Assembly (NCBI GenBank): GCA_900761995.1
Contig: CAAFEY010000168.1
Coordinates: forward strand, 1-35,934
Direction of reading: 5' to 3'
DNA: 35,934 nt
Source: an uncultured Collinsella sp.
GTDB taxonomy: Bacteria > Actinomycetota > Coriobacteriia > Coriobacteriales > Coriobacteriaceae
The position numbers and the translations under genes were made by a program. Of this stretch, positions 7,872-14,326 are shown piece after piece. Position 1 is the stretch's first letter, and every line of letters begins with the position of its first letter. Below the pieces are notes generated by a model. It was not told the DNA's origin. It ran no database searches and worked only from the letters and a program-made list of their open reading frames with translations.

Positions 7872-8244
7872 GCCTCGAGGCCGACGATTTGGCCCGTTTC
7901 CCGACTCTGGCGAGGCTTGTTTTAGGGCTTGTGGCCAAAAAAGGGCAAATATGAGTACTGTTACCTTTTTAGTAGCAGCGATTCTTGGTCGAAATCGGCA
8001 AAACTCGACTTGAAACTTCCTAATCACCGTCAGCTAGCGCCAAATTGGAAGTCGATGGTCACTCATTAACGTACAGTTCTTATAACTTTGTTAATTATTT
8101 TCCACACCTAAAATGAAACGCCGTTTGTGACAGTGCTCACAAACGGCGTTTTTTGACCACTGGCGTGTCTGGCAGACGGCAAGCACCGCCCGAATCCGCA
8201 TTTTGGACGCGCAAGAATCGGTTCTGGAGCCAGTTTTCGCGCTC
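7872..8244. other. 373-nt intergenic stretch, AT-rich in the middle
   Basis: The region lies between the 84-residue gene and the end of nhaA. About 7940-8115 is clearly AT-richer than the flanks and has no open frame with a ribosome site. It ends in a strong plus-strand terminator at 8117-8154. A small RNA or the long 3' end of the upstream gene would both fit. Confidence 0.5.
8117..8154 (+). terminator. Strong intrinsic terminator
   Basis: A 14-bp perfect stem, AACGCCGTTTGTGA paired with TCACAAACGGCGTT, has a 6-nt loop and a run of T after it. The nearest plus-strand gene ends 245 nt upstream. Confidence 0.85.
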
Positions 8245-9603
8245 TTACTCGTTCTTGGGCGCGGGGTGTTTGCAGACCACACTCATGTAGATCATGCCGA
8301 GCACGGCCGCGGTGACCGAACCGGCAAGAATGGCAGCCTTGGCGGCAAGAACCTCAAACTGGGCCGTCGGGAAGGCAAGGCCGCTGATGAGGATCGACAT
8401 CGTAAAGCCGATACCGCCCAGAATGCCCACACCGGCAATCATGTGCCAGTTGACATTGTGCGGCAGCTCGGAGATCTTGAGCTTAACCAGGGCAAACGTC
8501 ATGCCAAAGATACCAATCGGCTTGCCCAGCAGCATGCCAAAGTACACGCCGAGCGTCACCGGGTCGGTGAGCAGCGTGCTCATGTCCACGCCCACCAGGC
8601 GAACCTGCGCGTTCACGAACGCAAAGATCGGCAGAATCACAAAGTTGACCGGCGTGGAGATCAGACGCTCCATGCGGATGAGCGGCGGGGTCACGCGGTG
8701 CATGACGCGCTCGACCCTGGTAGTCGAGACGGTAAAGTCATGCTGGCCCAGGATGTGTGCCTCGTCGTCGTAGCGGTCATCGAGCAGCGGCAGGCACTCG
8801 CCCAACCAATCGGTGAGGCTATCGAGCTTGACGCCGCACTTGGCCGGGATGGTAAAGGCCAAGATAACGCCAGCAAGCGTGGCGTGCACGCCGCTCTTAA
8901 ACATGCAAAACCACAGCAGCAGGCCCAGCACCGAATACGGGGCAAGGCGGTAATGCTGCGTCTTGTTGAGCCACACGAGCGCGCAGGTCACAAGCGCGGC
9001 GGCGCCCAACCAAAACGGATTGGGGCTCTGACCGTAAAAGATGGCGATGGCGGCGATGGAGATGAGGTCGTCGGCGATGGCGAGCGTCGAGAAGAACACG
9101 CGCACGCCGTTGGGAACGCGATTGCCCAAAAGCGATAGCACGCCCAGCGCAAAGGCAATATCGGTTGCCATGGGGATGGCCCAACCGTTGCGGGCGCCGG
9201 CATGGTTGAAGATCAGGTAGATACAGGCGGGAACGACGACGCCGCCCACGGCCGCCAGCATGGGAAGCATGGCCTGACGCGGATTCTTGAGCTCGCCGAC
9301 CGTCATCTCATACTTAAGCTCAATGCCCACCAACAAAAAGAAAATCGCCATGAGGAAGTCGTTGACGAAAAGCTCAACGGTGAGACCGGCCGTAAGGTTG
9401 CCCAGACCCACATACAGCGGGGTCTCCAAAAAGTGATGGATGGCCTCGTAGGCATCGGTGTTGGCGCAGATAACGGCGGCGATAGCGGCGAAGACCATGA
9501 CGGCGGCGGAAATCGTGCCGTTCTCGGTGATGCGTTCCCAAATGTCGTGACGTTCAAAGCGCTTGCGCTCACGAACGTTGAACAGCTGCTCAGTTGCTGC
9601 CAT
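8245..9603 (-). CDS. nhaA: NhaA Na+/H+ antiporter
   Basis: A 452-residue inner-membrane antiporter that expels sodium in exchange for protons. MATDIAFALGVLSLLGNRVP carries the conserved Asp of the discontinuous helix (Asp133 in E. coli), and IADDLISI carries the Asp-Asp ion-binding pair (Asp163/164 in E. coli). About twelve hydrophobic segments are visible. AAAGGAG precedes the ATG, and a 6-bp hairpin (9618-9633) sits directly upstream of that ribosome site on the minus strand, which could tune translation. The N-terminus is about 40 residues longer than E. coli NhaA. It stands alone; no nhaR-type regulator is adjacent. Confidence 0.95.
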   Translation of the reverse strand: MAATEQLFNVRERKRFERHDIWERITENGTISAAVMVFAAIAAVICANTDAYEAIHHFLETPLYVGLGNLTAGLTVELFVNDFLMAIFFLLVGIELKYEMTVGELKNPRQAMLPMLAAVGGVVVPACIYLIFNHAGARNGWAIPMATDIAFALGVLSLLGNRVPNGVRVFFSTLAIADDLISIAAIAIFYGQSPNPFWLGAAALVTCALVWLNKTQHYRLAPYSVLGLLLWFCMFKSGVHATLAGVILAFTIPAKCGVKLDSLTDWLGECLPLLDDRYDDEAHILGQHDFTVSTTRVERVMHRVTPPLIRMERLISTPVNFVILPIFAFVNAQVRLVGVDMSTLLTDPVTLGVYFGMLLGKPIGIFGMTFALVKLKISELPHNVNWHMIAGVGILGGIGFTMSILISGLAFPTAQFEVLAAKAAILAGSVTAAVLGMIYMSVVCKHPAPKNE

Positions 9604-9811
9604 GGGCGGCTCCTTTCACGGGAAAGCTCCCGTCTTAAAAAAGCACGGCCCGCCCAAGTGGCGGCGCCGCGCTCTAACGTATTACGCTTGCATCTAGCCT
9701 ACCCTGCACGACAAGCACGCAGGCGTGGCCGAAAAGCGGAACCACAGGTTGAACATTATTTGCTCAACGGCACGGGCACGCCTGTCCAAGAGACGACGCG
9801 GCGCCGTGCAC

Positions 9812-9850
9812 AAAAAACGACCGGAGGCGGGGTGTCCGCGATCCGGTCGT
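9812..9850 (-). terminator. Terminator of the pyrophosphatase gene
   Basis: On the minus strand ACGACCGGA pairs with TCCGGTCGT, with an inner GCGG/CCGC stem, followed by TTTTTT. It lies 19 nt past the ppaC stop. Confidence 0.85.
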
Positions 9851-9869
9851 AGCGTTTGGTCAACTAAAC

Positions 9870-10793
9870 CTAGCAGGCGGCCATGATGGGGGCAGCGACC
9901 TGCTTCTTACGGGAGAGGACGCCCGGCATCCAGATGCCATCGTGCTCGTCGGCAATGCCCAGGCCCTTCTGGGCAGCCTCGGTCTCGCCCTCGAGCAGGA
10001 CCTGCGAGCCCTCCTCCATGATGTCAGTGATGCACAGGACAATGCCGTCGGCACCCTTCTCGGCGGCGTAGGCGCGCATGGCCTCGCGAATCTCGTCGAT
10101 CATGCCGAGTGCGCGGGTCTTGTCGACAGTCTCGTACTGGCCGATGAGCAGCTTTTTGCCGGCGGGCTCGAACATCTTGATGTCGTTGCCGACCATCTCG
10201 GCTGCGGTGAAGGAGCCGGACGGACGGGTAAGGAAGACCTCCATGCCAAACTTGACCGGGTCGACGCCCACCTGCTCGCCGAGCTTGGCGGCGACGGCGC
10301 GGTCGACATCGGTGGTGGTGGGGCTCTTGAGCATGAGCGTGTCGGTCATCATGGCCGAGAGCAGCAGCTTAGCCTGGACGTCGGAAAGCTCAACGCCGAG
10401 CACGCCGGCGAGCTTGGTGACGATGGTGCAGCTGGAGCCCCAGGGCAGGCAGATGTAGTGCAGCGGGCCGGCGGTCTCGAAGTCGCCGATGCGGTGATGA
10501 TCGACAACGCCAAAGACCGTGGCGTCCTTAAGGCCAGCGACGGACTGGGCAGACTCGTTGTGGTCGGTGAGGACGACGAGCTGACCGGCCTCGACGGACT
10601 CGATCACGCGGGGCTCGGCGATGCCGGCGTCGGCGAGCAGCTTGGCGGACTCGGCCGGAAGCTGACCAAGGGCGCAGGCCTCGTAGGTGTTGCCGGCATA
10701 CTCAACCTGGTTGAGCAGCTGGGACAGGACGACGGCGCTCATGATGGCGTCGTTATCGGGGTTCTGGTGACCAAAGACAAGAACGTTTGCCAT
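9870..10793 (-). CDS. ppaC: Manganese-dependent (family II) inorganic pyrophosphatase
   Basis: A 307-residue cytoplasmic enzyme of the DHH family that hydrolyses pyrophosphate to two phosphates and so pulls biosynthetic reactions forward. Metal ligands are His9, Asp13 and Asp15 (GHQNPDND), Asp77, His99 in VVDHH, and Asp151 in MTDT. The C-terminal substrate-binding motif SRKKQ is near residue 294. The length is that of the plain enzyme without the regulatory CBS insert. GGAGG lies 6 nt upstream of the ATG. It is followed by its own terminator and preceded by the glucokinase gene on the same strand, 132 nt away. Confidence 0.96.
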   Translation of the reverse strand: MANVLVFGHQNPDNDAIMSAVVLSQLLNQVEYAGNTYEACALGQLPAESAKLLADAGIAEPRVIESVEAGQLVVLTDHNESAQSVAGLKDATVFGVVDHHRIGDFETAGPLHYICLPWGSSCTIVTKLAGVLGVELSDVQAKLLLSAMMTDTLMLKSPTTTDVDRAVAAKLGEQVGVDPVKFGMEVFLTRPSGSFTAAEMVGNDIKMFEPAGKKLLIGQYETVDKTRALGMIDEIREAMRAYAAEKGADGIVLCITDIMEEGSQVLLEGETEAAQKGLGIADEHDGIWMPGVLSRKKQVAAPIMAAC

Positions 10794-10925
10794 GGATATC
10801 CTCCACTTGATATGTGTACTTGGACGTAGCTATGGTAGCACGCCGATGCCGAGCCTTCTGAGACGGAAGGGCCGCGGCATAATTTGGGGCAAGTGTTGGG
10901 GCGAAGTCTGCCCCCTTTGCACCAG

Positions 10926-11879
10926 CTATTTGCCGGCGGCGCGCAGGGCTACGTAGGCGGCACCGATGATGCCGGCGTCGTTTCCGAGCGAAGCGACCTC
11001 GATGGGCGTCTCGCGCGAGGCAGAGAGCGCGTAGCGCTGGAAGTACTCGCGAGCCTTGTCGAGGTAGACATCGGCCGAGGCGGAGGCGCCGCCACCGATC
11101 AGGAACATCTCGGGGTCGACCACGTTGGCGATAAGTGCCAGAGCACGACCGAGATAGTCGGCCATGGTGTCGGCCGCGGCCAGCGCGAGCTTGTCGCCCT
11201 CGCGGCAGGCCTGGAACACGTCCTTGGAATCGGAGGGGCCGGTGAGCTCGATGGGGTCGACGCCCGCCTTCTTGCACTCGGCCAGGTAATTGCTCACCAC
11301 GCCGGTGGCACTGGAATACTGCTCTAGGTGGCCATGGCCGCCACAGCCGCAGGTGCGCTCCTCGGCCGGGTTCAGGCACATGTGGCCAATCTCGCCGCCG
11401 GCGCCCACAACGCCCGATACCACGTCGCCGTTAACGATAACGCCGCCGCCCACACCGGTACCGATGGTGACCATCACCACGTTCTGTACGCCCTTGGCAG
11501 AGCCGAGCCAGGCCTCGCCCATAGCAGCGGCGTTGGCATCGTTCTCGTACTTAACGACCGCGTCGGGGCAGTGCTTTTGAATGGCAATCCTCAGCTCGGG
11601 CAGGTTAATGGCAATGTTGGCCTTGACCTTGGCATCGCCCGACGCCGGGATGGGGCACGGAACGGCCAGGCCAATGCCTGCCACAAAGGCACGCGGAATC
11701 TGCGCCTTGGCGACCACCTGGTCGATAGCCTCGGTCACCGCGGCAAAGCCCGCAGCGTCAACGATGGGAGGCGTGGGCACGCTGGCCTTGGCAAGCAGGT
11801 TTCCGTCCTCGTCGAACAGGCCCTCCTTAACCGAAGTGCCGCCGACGTCAATGCCGATGTAGTACTGCTTAGGTTCCAT
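10926..11879 (-). CDS. glk: ROK-family glucokinase
   Basis: A 317-residue sugar kinase, most likely glucose to glucose-6-phosphate with ATP. The start MEPKQYYIGIDVGG is preferred over an ATG 66 nt upstream because GAAAGGTGGG precedes it and the peptide then opens at the phosphate-binding motif. The catalytic Asp is Asp114 in ENDANAA. EIGH at 163-166 is conserved. The ROK zinc motif is CGCGGHGHLE (177-186); its third cysteine is replaced by His184, an uncommon variant that could still bind zinc. It diverges from the GntR regulator and manA, suggesting shared sugar control. Another hexose such as N-acetylmannosamine is possible but less likely. Confidence 0.88.
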   Translation of the reverse strand: MEPKQYYIGIDVGGTSVKEGLFDEDGNLLAKASVPTPPIVDAAGFAAVTEAIDQVVAKAQIPRAFVAGIGLAVPCPIPASGDAKVKANIAINLPELRIAIQKHCPDAVVKYENDANAAAMGEAWLGSAKGVQNVVMVTIGTGVGGGVIVNGDVVSGVVGAGGEIGHMCLNPAEERTCGCGGHGHLEQYSSATGVVSNYLAECKKAGVDPIELTGPSDSKDVFQACREGDKLALAAADTMADYLGRALALIANVVDPEMFLIGGGASASADVYLDKAREYFQRYALSASRETPIEVASLGNDAGIIGAAYVALRAAGK

Positions 11880-12216
11880 GAGAGCCCACCTTTCTCGTTT
11901 AAACATTGCCTGTATGGTACCGCTCCCAAGGCAAAAACCTACCAAAAAGAGACAGGTTTGTTTTGGCAGGTTTTATCTGGGAAAACGCAGAGTACGAGAT
12001 TCGGTTCGCTGGCCGCTATATCGGTTCGGTCCCGCCCTCGGACCGATCATTCCTCAACACGACACTACTCAGATGTTTATCATTTAAAACGCTTTGATTT
12101 TACAAGCGGGGCGTCTTTTGATTTTATCTTTCTCGAACTTTTCAATAACTCAATAGAGATACTTAGGCGTTGACTATACTTTCTTTTATTCTCAATCAAG
12201 TTGGAAAGGAGGTTCC
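11880..12216. other. AT-rich divergent intergenic region with a probable gntR -10 box
   Basis: This 337-nt region separates glk (minus) from the GntR gene (plus). It is much AT-richer than the genes and holds TATACT at 12175-12180, about 35 nt before the GntR TTG start. No -35 is obvious. A self-binding GntR operator would be expected here, but I could not identify a clean palindrome. Confidence 0.4.
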
Positions 12217-12936
12217 TTGATTCCCAAATACGAGGCGATAGCTGCAGATATTCGTCGAAGTATCGAGGATGGTGCTCTTAAACCGGGCGACAAGCTTCCC
12301 ACCGTCGTTGAGTTCTGCGGGCTCTATAGCGTTTCCAAAATCACCGTCAAACGAGCTATCGAGCAAATCACCGAGGAAGGTCTTATTACCAGCCGTCGTG
12401 GATCGGGTACCTACGTTAAGGACACGGCAGGACTTCCCGGCCAGGCGTTTTTCCAGGGCAAAAACGACCATGCCCAGGGTTTTTCGTATGAGCACCGCGG
12501 GGAAAAGGTGACCTCGGTGGTCTACGATTTCTCGATTGTTAATCCACCAGCGGACATCGCAGCCCAGCTGGGAATTGCCGAGGATGACTTTGCCTATCAC
12601 GTCGTGCGCGTGCGTCAGGCCGATGAGGAGCCCATCGTTATCGAGTACACCTACATGCCCCTCGAGCTGATTCCGGGCCTTAAAAAGAAGGACCTGTACG
12701 GATCGGTCTACCATTTCATCCGCGAGCAATGCGGGCTGAAAATTTCGAGCTTCCACCGTACCATTCGCGCCGTGGCAGCAACCAAGGAAGAAGCTGAGCG
12801 CCTGGACACCAAACCTGGCTCTCCCCTGCTCGAGCTCAAGCAGATTGGCTTTTTGGACAGCGGTGCCGCGTTTGAGTATTCGATCTCGCGTAACGTGGGC
12901 GACCGATTTGAGCTGCACAACGTGACGTTGGCTTAA
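12217..12936 (+). CDS. GntR/HutC-family transcriptional regulator with UTRA domain
   Basis: 239 residues. The start is TTG, supported by AAAGGAGG 5 nt upstream and by IPKYEAIAADIRRSIEDGAL, the usual opening of the family. Residues 1-72 form a winged helix-turn-helix (LYSVSKITVKRAIEQI as the recognition part, RRGSGTYV as the wing). Residues from about 90 to 235 form a UTRA ligand-binding domain, which usually senses a sugar phosphate or amino acid. It lies 72 nt upstream of manA in the same direction and opposite glucokinase, so control of hexose-phosphate genes is the likely role. The effector is not readable from sequence. Confidence 0.93.
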   Translation: MIPKYEAIAADIRRSIEDGALKPGDKLPTVVEFCGLYSVSKITVKRAIEQITEEGLITSRRGSGTYVKDTAGLPGQAFFQGKNDHAQGFSYEHRGEKVTSVVYDFSIVNPPADIAAQLGIAEDDFAYHVVRVRQADEEPIVIEYTYMPLELIPGLKKKDLYGSVYHFIREQCGLKISSFHRTIRAVAATKEEAERLDTKPGSPLLELKQIGFLDSGAAFEYSISRNVGDRFELHNVTLA

Positions 12937-13008
12937 GTTTGTAATCCGGCGGGCGCTCGTTTTGAGCTGTTTTGCGCGACGCCCGCACAACCTGATGGGG
13001 GTATGTTC

Positions 13009-13941
13009 ATGTCTGATTTGATTAAACTCACACCGATTTTCCACGAGAAGATTTGGGGCGGCCGACAGCTGGAGACCGTGTTTGGCTACGACATTCCCGC
13101 GGGACCCATCGGCGAGTGCTGGGCCATCTCGGCACATCTCAACGGCGACTGCCAGATTGCCGAGGGACCGTACGCCGGCCACACGCTGTCGTGGCTGTGG
13201 GCCGAGCACCGCGAGCTCTTTGGCAACTGCAAGGGCAAGGAGTTCCCACTGCTCATTAAGATTCTGGACGCCAAGGACGACCTGTCGATCCAAATCCATC
13301 CCAACGACGAGTACGCTGCCGAGCACGAGAACGGTAGCCTGGGCAAAACCGAGTGCTGGTACGTGCTGGACTGCGAGCCCGGCGCCACGATTATCGTCGG
13401 TCAACGCGCCAAGGATCGAGCCGAGGCCGCACAGATGATCGAAGAGGGCCGCTGGGACGAGATGCTCAACGTGCTGCCGATCCACAAGGGCGACTTTTTC
13501 CAGATTGACTCCGGCACAGTGCACGCTATTAAGACCGGCACGCTCATTTTGGAGACGCAGCAGTCGAGCGATGTGACCTATCGCCTATACGACTACGACC
13601 GCCCCGGCACCGACGGCAAGCTACGCCCGCTGCACATTGAGCAGAGCCTTGATTGCATCGATTTTGACGTTCAGGCTCCGACCGACGGCACGGTGACCGC
13701 GCCCGAGGTGAACGGCGTGACCGAGCTCGAGTCTAACTCCTGCTACACCGTCGATCGCGTGCGTGTCGACGGAAGCAAGACCCTCGACCAGCGCTGGCCC
13801 TTCATGTGCCTTTCGGTCATCGACGGCGAAGGCACCGTCTGCGGCGACCCCGTCCACAAGGGAAGCCACCTGCTGGCACCCAACACCGTCAGCTCCATTG
13901 ACCTCGAAGGCAAGATGGAACTGATCATCAGCCACCTCTAG
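13009..13941 (+). CDS. manA: Mannose-6-phosphate isomerase, type I
   Basis: A 310-residue cupin enzyme interconverting mannose-6-phosphate and fructose-6-phosphate. Zinc ligands are Gln95 and His97 in SIQIHPND, Glu115 in KTECWYVL, and His172 in DSGTVHAIKTG. Length and motifs fit the short Firmicutes-type ManA. I use the second of two close ATGs (13009): GGGGG at 12997-13001 is 7 nt from it but only 1 nt from the ATG at 13003. It follows the GntR regulator and ends before a strong hairpin at 13967-14002. Confidence 0.95.
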   Translation: MSDLIKLTPIFHEKIWGGRQLETVFGYDIPAGPIGECWAISAHLNGDCQIAEGPYAGHTLSWLWAEHRELFGNCKGKEFPLLIKILDAKDDLSIQIHPNDEYAAEHENGSLGKTECWYVLDCEPGATIIVGQRAKDRAEAAQMIEEGRWDEMLNVLPIHKGDFFQIDSGTVHAIKTGTLILETQQSSDVTYRLYDYDRPGTDGKLRPLHIEQSLDCIDFDVQAPTDGTVTAPEVNGVTELESNSCYTVDRVRVDGSKTLDQRWPFMCLSVIDGEGTVCGDPVHKGSHLLAPNTVSSIDLEGKMELIISHL

Positions 13942-13966
13942 TTCGCAACAACAACCAAAACGAAAC

Positions 13967-14002
13967 AAGGGGCTCCCCCGTTCATCAACGGGGGAGCCCC
14001 TT
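13967..14002 (+). terminator. Hairpin terminator after manA
   Basis: A 16-bp perfect stem, AAGGGGCTCCCCCGTT paired with AACGGGGGAGCCCCTT, has a CATC loop 25 nt past the manA stop. Only two T follow, so termination may depend mainly on the very stable stem. Confidence 0.7.
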
Positions 14003-14137
14003 GCCATGTCTAAGTATTCAGCCCACCCGGCTCTCCAGATCAAAAAGCGGACGAGCAAGGCGACGTTCGCAAGCAACGTTACCTAAGGACCTGGGCGGGC
14101 GTATGGGGCAACATCGATCGCGAGTTCCGCACGCAAA

Positions 14138-14160
14138 GGAGGCCACTTAATGTGGCCTCC
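14138..14160. other. 9-bp hairpin in the manA-pcrA intergenic region
   Basis: GGAGGCCAC pairs with GTGGCCTCC around TTAAT. No T-run follows on either strand. The 13942-14326 gap contains this hairpin, the manA terminator and the nested palindrome beside pcrA, and no gene that I can see. Confidence 0.5.
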
Positions 14161-14228
14161 GTCTTGCGCAGGACTGCCCGAGCAGGCAGCCAAAGCCTCC
14201 GGCGCGCCCGCCTAGCCGGATGTACGGG

Positions 14229-14321
14229 TTTTCCAGGTGCGGCAGATCGGCCTGAAAGAGGAAGGCATAGACCTTGAGGTCATGCCCGACGATTGAAGGC
14301 CGAGGTGCCGCACCTGGGAAA
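14229..14321. repeat. Nested palindromic element 1, downstream of pcrA
   Basis: The outer stem CCAGGTGCGGCA (14233-14244) pairs with 14306-14317. After a 3x3 internal loop, a middle stem CGGCCT (14248-14253) pairs with 14297-14302. After a symmetric 10x10 loop, the inner hairpin is GGCAT-A-GACC, loop TTGA, GGTC-ATGCC (14264-14286), with one bulged A. The inner hairpin and the TGAAA-type sequence before it recur at 17474-17506. It begins 5 nt after the pcrA stop. No U-run follows the outer stem. Confidence 0.7.
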
Positions 14322-14326
14322 GCCGC

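Noticed and set aside
8091..8282. 63-codon minus-strand frame past the nhaA stop
   Set aside because: It overlaps the 3' end of nhaA in another frame and runs through the strong terminator hairpin; no ribosome site.
12196..13524. 442-codon minus-strand frame opposite gntR and manA
   Set aside because: No family resemblance and no ribosome site, while both plus-strand genes have full motif sets.
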